This document shows positions 7,589 to 16,318 of a stretch of 64,000 nt of DNA, one piece after another. A model generated the notes under the pieces. It saw only the letters and a list, made by a program, of their open reading frames with translations, ran no database searches and was not told the origin of the DNA. Source of the DNA: Pseudomonas migulae NBRC 103157 (lineage in GTDB: Bacteria; Pseudomonadota; Gammaproteobacteria; Pseudomonadales; Pseudomonadaceae). The stretch covers positions 112,416-176,415 of the forward strand of contig NZ_BDAG01000008.1 in assembly GCF_002091715.1 (NCBI RefSeq), in the 5' to 3' direction. Numbering within the stretch: position 1 is the first letter of the stretch; each line of letters starts with the position of its first letter. Both the position numbers and the translations under genes were made by a program.

Positions 7589-8161
7589 ATGTCACTTAAA
7601 CGCATTCTCGGCGCCATGGCCCTGCTGCTGACCCCAGCCATCGCCTTTGCCCATCCCGGCCACGGCGACAATGGATTGATCGCCGGCATCAGCCACCCGA
7701 TCGGCGGCCTCGACCACTTGCTGGCGATGGTTGCGGTCGGATTGTGGGCGGCACAGCAGAAAGGCGCTGCGCGTTGGGCGCTGCCGTTCACGTTTGTCGG
7801 CACCATGCTGATCGGCGGACTGCTTGGGTTTGAGGGGCTGAACCTGCCGGCACTGGAAAGCGGGATTGCCGCATCGGTGCTGGCGCTGGGTCTGGCGGTG
7901 GCATTGGCAGTGCGTCCGCCGTTGGGTTTGGCGGTGGGTGCGACGGCATTGTTTGCACTGTTCCATGGTGTGGCGCATGGGCTGGAATTGCCGGACATGT
8001 CGAGTCCATGGGCGTATGCCGCAGGATTTGTGGCGGCGACGGCGGCCTTGCACGCGGCCGGTTATGCGGTGGTTAGAGCGTTGCCGCAGGTGGCGGCGCC
8101 GCTGGTTCGTCTGGCGGGCGCGGCTTCGGCGGCGGCAGGGGTTTGGTTGTTGGCGGGTTGA
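7589..8161 (+). CDS. ureJ: HupE/UreJ-family nickel permease-like membrane protein
   Basis: A 190-residue membrane protein with an N-terminal signal-like segment (MSLKRILGAMALLLTPAIAFA) followed by the family signature HPGHGD at the mature N-terminus and about six hydrophobic helices. 'HPIGGLDHLLAMVAVGLWAAQ' and 'LFALFHGVAHGLELP' carry the histidines and aspartate typical of HupE/UreJ, implicated in nickel uptake for urease or hydrogenase. Its position 37 bases after ureG makes a nickel supply role for urease likely. Transport itself is inferred from family. Confidence 0.9.
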   Translation: MSLKRILGAMALLLTPAIAFAHPGHGDNGLIAGISHPIGGLDHLLAMVAVGLWAAQQKGAARWALPFTFVGTMLIGGLLGFEGLNLPALESGIAASVLALGLAVALAVRPPLGLAVGATALFALFHGVAHGLELPDMSSPWAYAAGFVAATAALHAAGYAVVRALPQVAAPLVRLAGAASAAAGVWLLAG

Positions 8162-8185
8162 TTTTGTAGTGCCGGTGATGGCCTC

Positions 8186-8258
8186 TTCGCGAGCAAGCTC
8201 GCTCCCAGATTGGTTCGGTGTACTCCGTTCCAGTGTGGGAGCGGGCTTGCTCGCGAAG
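8186..8258. repeat. REP pair, family A
   Basis: Arms TTCGCGAGCAAGCTCGCTCC (from 8186) and GGAGCGGGCTTGCTCGCGAA (to 8257), inverted and near-perfect. Lies just after the ure operon. Confidence 0.9.
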
Positions 8259-8334
8259 GCGGACTGACAGACACCACATCTCTCAGGCCTGATAACATGT
8301 CGCGCAATCAACCCTGCCGTGACGACGCCAGCCA

Positions 8335-9462
8335 ATGCCGCCTGTTTCCCGCTCCGCTCTCCAGCCTGAATTGACCGCTCTGTTTGCCACTGTGCAAGCG
8401 CATTTCCAGGACGTGATCGTGCCCCTCTGGCAAGGCCCCGGCTGGAATGCCGAGCTGGCACTGCCCTACGAGGCGCTGGACGCCGGGCATCAACCTTTGC
8501 CACCTCAACGCTACCGGGCCATGGCCTGCGCGCGACAGCTGTATCTGTTCTCCAGCCTGATCGGCCAGGTGCCGGGCGCCGAAGAGCGTGCCGCGGCGTT
8601 GTTCCGCTCGTTGCAGCAACATTTCCATGACGCCGAACACGGTGGCTGGTTCTACAGCATTGACCCGCAGGGCGCGCCGCTGGATCAGCGCAAGGATCTC
8701 TACACCCACGCCTTCATTCTCTTCGCCTGCGCCCATTACTGGGACAAGGTTCGCGAGCCGTTGGTGGAATCGGTGCTCAACGCCGTGCTGGAAGTGGTTG
8801 CGCAGCGTTTTGCCACGGGCGACGGCCTGTACGAAGCGTGCCTTGAACGTGACTGGTCGTCGCTGAATACCGGGCCGCTGCAAAACCCGCTGATGCACCT
8901 GGCCGAAGCATTCCTCGCCACGCTGTCGGTGCGCGAAGACCTCGCCGTGCAGCGCGCGCTCGTTGAGTTATGCACAGCCATGCAGAAGCGCTTTATCGAT
9001 CCGCACCACGGTGTGCTGATGGAAAAACCGCTCGGCGCTGTGGATAACTGGTTTGAACCGGGGCATCAGTTCGAGTGGTATTTCCTGCTGGAATCTTCAC
9101 CTTTGTTGCGTGGCTCCAGACTGCACGCATCCCTGGAACGCGCCTTTGCGTACACCGAGCAGCTGGGTGTCGATCAATCGAGTGGGGCGGTGCGGGCAAT
9201 GCTCACGCTGGACGGGCAATCGAAGGATGGCACCCAACGCATCTGGGCTCAGGCTGAATACTTGCGTGCGCTGACCTTGCGCCCGGACAGCGGGGCATCG
9301 GTATTGCGCCAATTGCAGGCGCTGCAACAGCGTTCGCTGCATGCAGAGGGCTGGTATGAATGCCGCGATGAGAACGGTGAAGTGAGCCGTCAGGACATGC
9401 CTTCGACCACGCCTTATCACTTGGCGACCTGCTATCGCGGACTGGCTGATTATCTCGGCTGA
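8335..9462 (+). CDS. AGE-family (N-acylglucosamine 2-epimerase-like) sugar isomerase
   Basis: A 375-residue (alpha/alpha)6-barrel protein. Conserved AGE features: 'YRAMACARQLYLFSSLI', 'EHGGWFYSID', 'KDLYTHAFILFACAHYW', 'NPLMHLAEAFLAT', 'GHQFEWYFLL' (catalytic His region) and 'RIWAQAEYLRAL'. Family members epimerise N-acylglucosamine or isomerise mannose/fructose or cellobiose; soluble Pseudomonas members are often aldose-ketose (mannose) isomerases. The substrate cannot be told from sequence alone. It stands alone between two REP pairs. Two perfect DnaA-box matches (8968 and 9039) fall within its codons. Confidence 0.88.
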   Translation: MPPVSRSALQPELTALFATVQAHFQDVIVPLWQGPGWNAELALPYEALDAGHQPLPPQRYRAMACARQLYLFSSLIGQVPGAEERAAALFRSLQQHFHDAEHGGWFYSIDPQGAPLDQRKDLYTHAFILFACAHYWDKVREPLVESVLNAVLEVVAQRFATGDGLYEACLERDWSSLNTGPLQNPLMHLAEAFLATLSVREDLAVQRALVELCTAMQKRFIDPHHGVLMEKPLGAVDNWFEPGHQFEWYFLLESSPLLRGSRLHASLERAFAYTEQLGVDQSSGAVRAMLTLDGQSKDGTQRIWAQAEYLRALTLRPDSGASVLRQLQALQQRSLHAEGWYECRDENGEVSRQDMPSTTPYHLATCYRGLADYLG

Positions 9463-9473
9463 CTGTCCCACCG

Positions 9474-9553
9474 CTTTCGCGAGCAAGCCCGCTCCCACAT
9501 TCGATATCTTGTGACCGACACAATTCAAATGTGGGAGCGTGCTTGCTCGCGAA
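9474..9553. repeat. REP pair, family A
   Basis: Arms 9474-9503 and about 9525-9553, inverted, between convergent genes. Confidence 0.9.
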
Positions 9554-9569
9554 GAACGATAACGCGGTC

Positions 9570-10340
9570 TTACGCCTTGCCACCATTACGCTCAATCGCA
9601 AACCCGCTCCACGTCTGGCTCACCGGCATCAGCTCGAGGCTGTTGATGTTGATGTGGGCCGGCGCATTGAGCACCCAGAAAATGGTGTCGGCGATGTCTT
9701 GCGGCTGGATCGGCTCGGCACCGGCGTAGGTCGCGTTGTACCGCTCCTGATCACCGGCAAAGCGCACCAGCGAGAATTCGCTCTCGCACAGGCCCGGCTC
9801 AATGTTGCTGACACGCACGCCTGTGCCCTGCAGGTCACAGCGCAGGTTCAGGGAGAACTGTTTGACGAACGCCTTGCTCGCGCCATACACGTGACTGCCC
9901 GGATACGGGTAGTTGCCGGCGATGGAACCGAGGTTGACGATGCTGGCGCCACGACCATGGGCGATCAGGCGCGGCAGCAGCAGACGAGTGCTGTACATCA
10001 GGCCCTTGATGTTGGTGTCGACCATGGTGTCCCAATCATCAAGGTTGCACTTCGGCGCCGGGTCCACGCCGAGCGCGAGGCCGGCGTTGTTGATCAGCCC
10101 GCGCAGCTTGGCGAAGGACGGCGGCAGATTGGCAATCGCCTCCTCCATGGCTTTGCGATCACGCACGTCGAGCACCAGGCCATGGACCTCGGTCTGCTTT
10201 GACAACTCGGCGCACAGGGCATTGAGGCGTTCTTCACGACGACCTGTCAGCACCAGTTTCCAGCCAGCCTCGGCAAAACGACGGGCACAGGCTTCACCAA
10301 AACCGGACGTCGCGCCGGTAATAAACAGGGTGTTGGACAT
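9570..10340 (-). CDS. ydfG: YdfG-like NADP-dependent 3-hydroxy acid dehydrogenase (SDR)
   Basis: A 256-residue short-chain dehydrogenase. Cofactor motif TGATSGFG (residues 8-15), with the basic 'TGRREERL' that favours NADP; NNAGLA; catalytic Ser in 'NLGSIAGNYPYPGSHVYGASKAF' with the YxxxK pair. The C-terminal 'IEPGLCESEFS' and 'PAHININSLELMPVSQTW' match E. coli YdfG, which oxidises serine, 3-hydroxyisobutyrate and similar beta-hydroxy acids and also reduces malonic semialdehyde. The ATG at 10340 is preceded by AAGGAGAAC; the longer frame to 10433 lacks this. The exact substrate is inferred. Confidence 0.88.
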   Translation of the reverse strand: MSNTLFITGATSGFGEACARRFAEAGWKLVLTGRREERLNALCAELSKQTEVHGLVLDVRDRKAMEEAIANLPPSFAKLRGLINNAGLALGVDPAPKCNLDDWDTMVDTNIKGLMYSTRLLLPRLIAHGRGASIVNLGSIAGNYPYPGSHVYGASKAFVKQFSLNLRCDLQGTGVRVSNIEPGLCESEFSLVRFAGDQERYNATYAGAEPIQPQDIADTIFWVLNAPAHININSLELMPVSQTWSGFAIERNGGKA

Positions 10341-10503
10341 CGTGTTCTCCTTGCTTCGGCCGACGGGCAGCCATTGGAATAGAAAATCAGCTGGCAGCAT
10401 GCCCGGCCTTGCCGACAGCGGCAACCACCACAAAAGCTGTACGAAAAACGATCAATGCCGGCGACACCATATCCCCCGCGGCCTGCAGCCATATACGCGC
10501 ACG

Positions 10504-10990
10504 TTATCCACAGGCCGGTCCACAGTTTCCGGGGGCAAGTGAAAAAGCTGAAAGCCGCTGTGCACAAGGCTTTGCGGGCAGATCACAAAGTTTTTTGCTT
10601 GACCCTGGAGCGCTCACTGTGTAGCCCATGGCATTTTGCACGATTGACCCGGTCAACCGGCGATGGCGCCGAGCCAGTAACTACGGCCCTCAGCCGAGTC
10701 TTTCCAGAGTTTAACCACAGACTTATCCACAGGCTGCCCTCAACCCTTTCAGACCATTTTTGGCACTGATAAAAAGGTTGACAAAGTAGACCGCAGGTTC
10801 GGCAAAAGGGCCTGATCAAAAAACAACCACATCTCTGCAAGCCACGTTTCTAAAGGCCTTCAGCCAGCTACTCCCATGTTATTCACAGCCAGCTCCACAG
10901 CAAACGGGGACAAGTCAAAACCGTGACAAAACAACTATTTGCAGCGGCTTTATGTCGCGCTTTGAGAGCTTGGCAAATTTGTTTTCCACA
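10504..10990 (+). promoter_or_regulatory. Cluster of DnaA-box sequences
   Basis: Three perfect TTATNCACA matches on the + strand: TTATCCACA at 10504-10512 and 10723-10731, TTATTCACA at 10879-10887. A relaxed match TTTTCCACA lies at 10982-10990, and one-mismatch sites TTAACCACA at 10711-10719 and TGTGCACAA (reverse) at 10559-10567. The cluster is in non-coding DNA. No dnaA, rpmH or dnaN is nearby and no AT-rich unwinding element is obvious, so the main oriC is unlikely. Confidence 0.6.
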
Positions 10991-11003
10991 ATTCCCCGAC
11001 AAC

Positions 11004-11096
11004 CTTGCGGGAGCGGGCGTGCTCGCGAAAGCGGTGGCACATCTGGCATCAACGTGACTGAAACATCGCCTTCACGAGCACGCCCGCTCCCACAAG
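11004..11096. repeat. REP pair, family A (variant arms)
   Basis: Arms 11004-11033 (...GGAGCGGGCGTGCTCGCGAA...) and 11067-11096. The arms share the variant CGGGCGTGCTCG on both sides, showing compensatory change that keeps the hairpin. Confidence 0.9.
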
Positions 11097-11120
11097 GGAT
11101 TTGCGGCGTATTGGAGGCGT

Positions 11121-11153
11121 AAAAAAGCCCCGACGATTGCTCGTCGGGGCTTT
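11121..11153 (-). terminator. Rho-independent terminator of livKHMGF
   Basis: On the minus strand AAAGCCCCGACGA-GCAA-TCGTCGGGGCTTT runs into six T residues, 18 bases past the livF stop. Confidence 0.95.
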
Positions 11154-11170
11154 GGGTATTTCAACAGGAT

Positions 11171-11887
11171 TCAATGCCCGCCGAGATAAGCGTTACGCAC
11201 CTCTTCGTTCACCAGCAACTCCTTGCCGGTGCCCGTCAGACGGATCTCGCCGTTGACCATGACATACGCCCGGTCCGACAGCTTGAGCGCGTGGTTGGCG
11301 TTCTGCTCGACCAGGAAGATGGTCATACCGGTCTTGGCCAGTTCCCGCAGGGTGGCAAAGATCTGTTTCACCACGATCGGCGCCAGACCCAGGCTCGGCT
11401 CGTCGAGCAATAGCAGCTTGGGTCGGCTCATCAGCGCACGGGCGATGGCGAGCATTTGCTGTTCGCCGCCGGACATGGTCATGGCCCGCTGGGTCCGCCG
11501 CTCTTCGAGACGCGGAAACAGCTCGAACATGCGTTGCATGTCCTCCTTGGCGTACTTGTCACCAATCGGGATGGTGCCCATCTGCAGGTTTTCCTCGACG
11601 GTCATGTCGGGGAACACGCGCCGGCCTTCCGGTGATTGCGCAATGCCGTTGGACGCAATGTAGTGCGACGACTTATGGGTGATGTCCACGCCCTGATAGA
11701 GGATCTGCCCGTCTGCCGCGCGCGGCTGGCCGAAGATCGACATCAGCAGGGTCGACTTGCCCGCGCCGTTGGAGCCGATGAGGCTGACGGTTTCCCCTTC
11801 ATTGATGTGCATCGAGACTTTTTTCAGGGCCTGGATCGGGCCGTAAAATACGTCCAGGTCTTTGAGTTCGAGGATAGGTTTGCTCAT
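11171..11887 (-). CDS. livF: Branched-chain amino acid ABC transporter ATP-binding protein LivF
   Basis: A 238-residue ABC ATPase that with LivG energises the LivHM permease. Walker A GSNGAGKST (about residues 38-46), Q-loop 'AQSPEGRRVFPDMTVEENL', signature MSGGEQQ, Walker B LLLLDEPSLGLAP and H-loop region 'FLVEQNANHAL'. The 'PEGRRVFPDMTVEENLQMG' stretch is specific to LivF. Its start overlaps the livG stop by four bases. Last gene of the operon, followed by a strong terminator. Confidence 0.97.
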   Translation of the reverse strand: MSKPILELKDLDVFYGPIQALKKVSMHINEGETVSLIGSNGAGKSTLLMSIFGQPRAADGQILYQGVDITHKSSHYIASNGIAQSPEGRRVFPDMTVEENLQMGTIPIGDKYAKEDMQRMFELFPRLEERRTQRAMTMSGGEQQMLAIARALMSRPKLLLLDEPSLGLAPIVVKQIFATLRELAKTGMTIFLVEQNANHALKLSDRAYVMVNGEIRLTGTGKELLVNEEVRNAYLGGH

Positions 11888-12759
11888 AGCGCCACCTCCT
11901 CTTCATCGGCACCCAGGTAGGCTGCAATCACTTTTGGATCGTTGCGAATCGCCTCAGGGCCACCTTCGGCGATGACGACGCCGTGGTCCAGCACCACGAT
12001 GTGGTCGGAAATGCTCATAACCATGCCCATGTCGTGTTCGATCAGCACCACGGTCAGATCGTGCTCGTCGCGCAGCAGCCGGATCATCGCGCTCAGCGCT
12101 TCGGTTTCCTGAGGGTTGAGGCCGGCGGCCGGTTCGTCGAGGCAGATGATCTGCGGACGGGTGCACATGGCCCGGGCGATTTCCAGGCGGCGTTGCTGAC
12201 CGTAGGACAGTTCACCGGCCAGGCGGTTGGCGCAGTCCACCAGGTCCACCACTTCCAGCCAGTAGAAGGCGTGGTCCAGTGCATCGCTTTCAGCCTTGCG
12301 ATAGCCCTTGGTGTTGAGGATGCCGGCAAGCATGCTGCGGTTGACCCACATGTGCTGGGCCACCAGCAGGTTTTCCAGCACCGACATTTCCTTGAACAGG
12401 CGAATGTTCTGGAAGGTCCGCGCCAGGCCGGCCCGGTTCACCAGGTGGGTACCGCCGAACATCTTGTAGTGGAGCCGGCTGATGAAGCTTTTCGGCGATA
12501 CGAAATCAGTCGCCTTGAACGGTTCACCGAGCATTTTGATGACATCGGTCCGTTCGCCACGCACGTTGAGCTCGATCTTGCCGCCCGAGGCCTTGTAGAA
12601 ACCGGTCAGGCAGTTGAACACGGTGGTCTTGCCGGCGCCGTTGGGGCCGATCAGGGCGAAGATCGAGTTGCGCTTGACCTTCAGGCTGACATCGTTCAAC
12701 GCCTTGATGCCGCCGAAGTGCATCATCAGCTTTTCGACCGAGAGTACGACTTCGCTCAT
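11884..12759 (-). CDS. livG: Branched-chain amino acid ABC transporter ATP-binding protein LivG
   Basis: A 291-residue ABC ATPase. Walker A GPNGAGKTT (about residues 38-46), 'LARTFQNIRLFKEMSVLENLLVAQH' typical of LivG, signature LSYGQQRR, Walker B IICLDEPAAGLNP, and 'IEHDMGMVMSISDHIVVLDHG'. The roughly 35-residue insert after Walker A (VRGERTDVIKMLGEPF region) is common in Pseudomonas BraF/LivG. Overlaps both neighbours by four bases, implying translational coupling. Confidence 0.97.
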   Translation of the reverse strand: MSEVVLSVEKLMMHFGGIKALNDVSLKVKRNSIFALIGPNGAGKTTVFNCLTGFYKASGGKIELNVRGERTDVIKMLGEPFKATDFVSPKSFISRLHYKMFGGTHLVNRAGLARTFQNIRLFKEMSVLENLLVAQHMWVNRSMLAGILNTKGYRKAESDALDHAFYWLEVVDLVDCANRLAGELSYGQQRRLEIARAMCTRPQIICLDEPAAGLNPQETEALSAMIRLLRDEHDLTVVLIEHDMGMVMSISDHIVVLDHGVVIAEGGPEAIRNDPKVIAAYLGADEEEVAL

Positions 12760-14039
12760 GGCGCTACTCCTTTACGCGGGGTCACACCGGTACGGCTGAT
12801 CCGAATCAGGCCGCGCGGTCGCCAGATCATCATCAACACCATCAGGATGCCGAACAGCAACACGCGGTATTCCGCGAAGCCACGCAGCAGTTCCGGGGCC
12901 ACGGTCAGCACAAAGGCTGCGATGACCACGCCGATGGTCGAGCCCATGCCGCCAAGCACCACGATGGCGAGGATCAGGGCCGATTCAAAGAAGGTGAACG
13001 AGGTCGGGTTGACGAAACCCTGGTAGGTGGCGAAGAACACGCCGGCGAGACCGGCCGTCGACGCACCGATGGTGAACGCTGAAAGCTTGACCAGCACGTG
13101 ATTCAGACCCATGGAGCGACAGGCGATTTCATCTTCACGCAAGGCTTCCCATGCGCGCCCGACCGGCATGCGGGTCAGACGATGCTTGATATACAGCACG
13201 GCCAGCACCACGAGGAACAACACCGCGTAGATGAAGTAGTACTTCACGTCCGGGTTGTAGGCGATACCGAAAAACTCATGGAACGGAACGCCACCGTCCT
13301 TCGCCCTTTTGCCGAACTCGAGGCCGAAGAAGGTTGGAAGCGGCGCCGGCATGCCGTTCGGGCCACCGGTCAGGGTCAGCCAGTTGTTGAGGATCAAGCG
13401 GATGATTTCACCGAAGCCCAGGGTCACGATCGCCAGGTAGTCACCGTGCAGGCGCAACACCGGAAAACCGAGGATGCAACCGGCCAGCCCCGCCGTAATC
13501 GCCGCCAGTGGCAGCACCGTCCAGAAACCCAGCCCCAGGTATTGATAACCGAGTGCCAACCCATAGGCGCCGATGGCGTAAAACGCCACGTAACCGAGGT
13601 CGAGCAGGCCGGCCAGGCCGACCACGATATTCAGACCAAGCCCGAGCAGCACGTAGATCAACCCGAGGATGACCACGCCCAGCAGGTAGGAGTTGGAGAA
13701 AAACGGGAACACCACGGCGATGACGATCATCAGCGGGATGATCCAGCGCAGCCGGGATTTGTAATCGGGCGCCAGTACATGAACCCCCGAACCGGTAGTT
13801 TCAAAGCCTTCGAGAATTCTCAGGCCTTTCGGCGTTTGCAGGAACAGGCTCAAGGCAAAGCGGCCGGCCATGACGATGGCGACAATCCACGCCACTCGGG
13901 TCGTTTCCAGATTGAAGCCGTAGCCGTCGAGGACTACGCCAACAATCGGGCCGAACACAATGAGGGCGACCAGACCGGCAAGAATCGCGTCAACCAGGCT
14001 TCTTTTGAGATCAATGGTTTTTTTAGTGGTTGAAGACAT
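12756..14039 (-). CDS. livM: Branched-chain amino acid ABC transporter permease LivM
   Basis: A 427-residue inner-membrane permease with 10 or so hydrophobic helices. 'GLGLNIVVGLAGLLDLGYVAFYAIGAY' and 'RLHGDYLAIVTLGFGEIIRLILNN' are conserved LivM sequences, and 'GRAWEALREDEIACRSMGLN' is the EAA-type loop that contacts the ATPases. The N-terminal extension of about 100 residues with extra helices is normal for Pseudomonas BraE/LivM. It begins three bases after the livH stop. Confidence 0.96.
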   Translation of the reverse strand: MSSTTKKTIDLKRSLVDAILAGLVALIVFGPIVGVVLDGYGFNLETTRVAWIVAIVMAGRFALSLFLQTPKGLRILEGFETTGSGVHVLAPDYKSRLRWIIPLMIVIAVVFPFFSNSYLLGVVILGLIYVLLGLGLNIVVGLAGLLDLGYVAFYAIGAYGLALGYQYLGLGFWTVLPLAAITAGLAGCILGFPVLRLHGDYLAIVTLGFGEIIRLILNNWLTLTGGPNGMPAPLPTFFGLEFGKRAKDGGVPFHEFFGIAYNPDVKYYFIYAVLFLVVLAVLYIKHRLTRMPVGRAWEALREDEIACRSMGLNHVLVKLSAFTIGASTAGLAGVFFATYQGFVNPTSFTFFESALILAIVVLGGMGSTIGVVIAAFVLTVAPELLRGFAEYRVLLFGILMVLMMIWRPRGLIRISRTGVTPRKGVAP

Positions 14040-14042
14040 CGC

Positions 14043-14957
14043 TTACACCTTCGACACAAGAGGACGGCCGAGCAGGCCTTGGGGCCGAAAGACCAGAACG
14101 AGAACGAGCAGCGAGAAGCTGAAAACGTCTTTGTAGTCCGAGTTGACCAGACCCGAGAACAGCGACTCGGAAATCCCGAGGATGATCCCGCCGAGCATCG
14201 CGCCAGGCAGCGAGCCGATCCCGCCGAGTACCGCTGCGGTGAACGCCTTGATGCCGATGACGAAGCCTGCGTAGAAGTCGAACGTGCCGTAGTTCATGGT
14301 AATCAGCACGCCGGCCAGGGCCGCCATTGCCGCACCGATGATGAACACGTAGGAAATCACGCGGTCGGTGTTGATGCCCAGGATCGAGGCCATCTTGCGG
14401 TCTTGCTGGGTGGCGCGGCACATGCGGCCGAGCTTGGTGTATTTGATGACGTAGGTCAGCAGGGCCATGCCGGCGAATGCGGCAACCAGAATGAAGATCT
14501 TGGTGTAGGTGAGCTGGACGAAGCCGCTTCCGACTTCCACTCGCCATGCACCGGTCAGCAGGGTCGGTACGCCTTGTTGGCGGGCGCCCTGTGCGATCTG
14601 TGCATAGTTTTGCAGGATCAGCGAAATACCGATGGCGCTGATCAGCGGTGCCAGTCGGGTGGAGTTTCGCAGGGGTTTGTAGGCGACACGCTCGATGACC
14701 CAGCCATACACCGCCGTGACGATGATGGTGAAGACCAGTGTGCCAAGCATCAGCAGAGGGAAGGATTCAATACCGAAGTATGCCAGCAGAGCCAGACTGA
14801 TCGCCGCGAGGTAAGCGGAGATCATGTAAACCTCACCATGGGCGAAGTTGATCATGCCGATGATGCCATAGACCATTGTGTAGCCGATGGCGATCAGGCC
14901 ATAGACCGACCCGAGGGTCAGACCGTTGACCAGTTGCTGCAGGAAAATACCATCCAT
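14043..14957 (-). CDS. livH: Branched-chain amino acid ABC transporter permease LivH
   Basis: A 304-residue inner-membrane permease. Starts with 'FLQQLVNGLTLGSVYGLIAIGYTMVYGIIGMINFAHGE', the LivH signature, and contains the coupling loop 'TKLGRMCRATQQDRKMASILGIN'. It pairs with LivM as the translocation channel. It is separated from livK by 171 bases that contain a strong hairpin, an arrangement that usually raises binding-protein expression relative to the membrane components. Confidence 0.97.
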   Translation of the reverse strand: MDGIFLQQLVNGLTLGSVYGLIAIGYTMVYGIIGMINFAHGEVYMISAYLAAISLALLAYFGIESFPLLMLGTLVFTIIVTAVYGWVIERVAYKPLRNSTRLAPLISAIGISLILQNYAQIAQGARQQGVPTLLTGAWRVEVGSGFVQLTYTKIFILVAAFAGMALLTYVIKYTKLGRMCRATQQDRKMASILGINTDRVISYVFIIGAAMAALAGVLITMNYGTFDFYAGFVIGIKAFTAAVLGGIGSLPGAMLGGIILGISESLFSGLVNSDYKDVFSFSLLVLVLVFRPQGLLGRPLVSKV

Positions 14958-15087
14958 AACGCAATCTCACGCATTTGAGAGACTGCACAGAAGCCGGGTG
15001 CGACGGACCGGGGTTCAGCCACCCGCGCAACACGGTTGTGTGCAGCTCTACGAGAAAAGACAGGTACTGCACGGACATGTTGGTTGA

Positions 15088-15114
15088 CTACCCGGTGCAC
15101 AAGGCACCGGGTAG
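15088..15114 (-). terminator. Intercistronic hairpin between livK and livH
   Basis: CTACCCGGTGC-N5-GCACCGGGTAG is an 11-bp perfect stem with no downstream T-run. It lies 14 bases past the livK stop and probably acts as a partial terminator or an mRNA 3'-end stabiliser. Confidence 0.75.
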
Positions 15115-15128
15115 ATCAGCAGCTCATA

Positions 15129-16262
15129 TCACTTCTGTTTTTCCAGTTGGTGGTATTTGCCATCCTTGTCCCACTGATAAACCACGTAGTCGGAGACTTT
15201 CAGGTCGCCCTTGGCGTCCCAGGTCTTCTCGCCCATCACGGTTTTAACCGGGTTTTTCTTCAGCCACTCAGCCGCTTTTTCGCCGCTGTTGGACTTGGCG
15301 CCGTTGAAAGCAGCCGCCAGTGTCTGAACCGAAGCGTAGGCGTACAGGGTGTAGCCTTCTGGCTCGGTGCCGGCCTTGCGGAAGGTGTCTACCACGGTCT
15401 TGCTGTCTGGCAGCAGGCGTGGGTCAGCGCCGAAGGTCATGTAAACGCCGTCAACGTTCTGCGGGCCACCGGCGGTGGTCACGAGTTCGTCAGTCACGAT
15501 GCCATCATCGGACATGAACTTGACGTCCTTGAGGCCTTGCTCACGCAGTTGGCGAACCAGTGGACCGGCTTCCGGGTGCAGGCCGCCGAAGTAGACGACA
15601 TCGGCACCGGCTGCACGGATCTTGGTCACCACGGCGCTGAAGTCTTTTTCGCCACGGGTCAGACCTTCGTACAGCACCGGCGTCACGCCGCGCTTGGCCA
15701 GTTGAGCCTTGGTGGCATCCGCCAGACCTTGACCGTAGGTGTCTTTGTCGTGCAGAACCACGACTTTCTTGCCCTTGAGCACGTCGACGATGTAGTCGCC
15801 GGCCACGATACCCTGCTGGTCGTCACGGCCGCACATACGGAACATGGCGCTCAGGCCGCGCTCGGTCACTTGTGGGTTGGTGGAGCCCGGAGTGATTGCG
15901 ATGATGCCTGCTTCGTCGTAGATCTCGGAGGCCGGAATGGTCGACGAGGAGCAGAAGTGACCGACCACGCCTGCTACTTTCTGGTTGGTCAGGTCCTTGG
16001 CGACCGTCACAGCCTGTTTCGGTTCGCAGGCGTCATCGCCCTTGACCAGTACGATTTTTTCCCCGTTAACGCCGCCCGATGCGTTGATGGCATCGGCCGC
16101 TGCCTGCGCACCCTTCATGTACTGCTCGCCAAATGCCGCGTTGGCGCCCGTCATTGGACCCGCCACACCGATTTTTACGTCAGCCTGTGCAAACGCAGAA
16201 ACACCCAGCGCAGTTGCCACTGCGAGGGCCAGAAAGCCTTTCTTGTAAAACGTCTGGGACAT
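15129..16262 (-). CDS. livK: Branched-chain amino acid ABC transporter substrate-binding protein
   Basis: A 377-residue periplasmic binding protein (BraC/LivK type). Signal peptide residues 1-27 (FLALAVATALGVSAFAQA), then the mature start 'DVKIGVAGPMTGANAAFGEQYMKGAQAA', 'VKGDDACEPKQAVTVAKDL', 'VGHFCSSSTIPASEIYDEAGI' and 'MFRMCGRDDQQG', all typical of leucine/isoleucine/valine-binding proteins with a conserved disulfide. ATG 16262 has GGAG 7-10 bases upstream; an in-frame TTG at 16277 is less likely. First gene of livK-livHMGF, driven by a sigma-54-type promoter 57 bases upstream. Confidence 0.96.
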   Translation of the reverse strand: MSQTFYKKGFLALAVATALGVSAFAQADVKIGVAGPMTGANAAFGEQYMKGAQAAADAINASGGVNGEKIVLVKGDDACEPKQAVTVAKDLTNQKVAGVVGHFCSSSTIPASEIYDEAGIIAITPGSTNPQVTERGLSAMFRMCGRDDQQGIVAGDYIVDVLKGKKVVVLHDKDTYGQGLADATKAQLAKRGVTPVLYEGLTRGEKDFSAVVTKIRAAGADVVYFGGLHPEAGPLVRQLREQGLKDVKFMSDDGIVTDELVTTAGGPQNVDGVYMTFGADPRLLPDSKTVVDTFRKAGTEPEGYTLYAYASVQTLAAAFNGAKSNSGEKAAEWLKKNPVKTVMGEKTWDAKGDLKVSDYVVYQWDKDGKYHQLEKQK

Positions 16263-16318
16263 GAGGTGGTGCTCCAAGGTTTTTTTTAGTTGGCACTGCG
16301 ACTTCTCTGAATGCTCAG

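Larger units (their letters stand above)
10341..11170. other. Long gene-free interval (830 bases) between ydfG and livF
   Basis: No convincing gene on either strand. It contains a DnaA-box cluster (10504-10990), a family A REP pair (11004-11096) and the liv terminator (11121-11153). Short open frames here lack Shine-Dalgarno sites and recognisable sequence. Confidence 0.75.

Noticed and set aside
10341..11170. Chromosomal origin oriC
   Set aside because: No dnaA, dnaN, rpmH or gyrB nearby and no clear AT-rich unwinding element; only a DnaA-box cluster is supported.
16285..16302. Second sigma-54-like sequence on the + strand (TTGGCACTGC)
   Set aside because: No GC at the required spacing and no + strand gene downstream.
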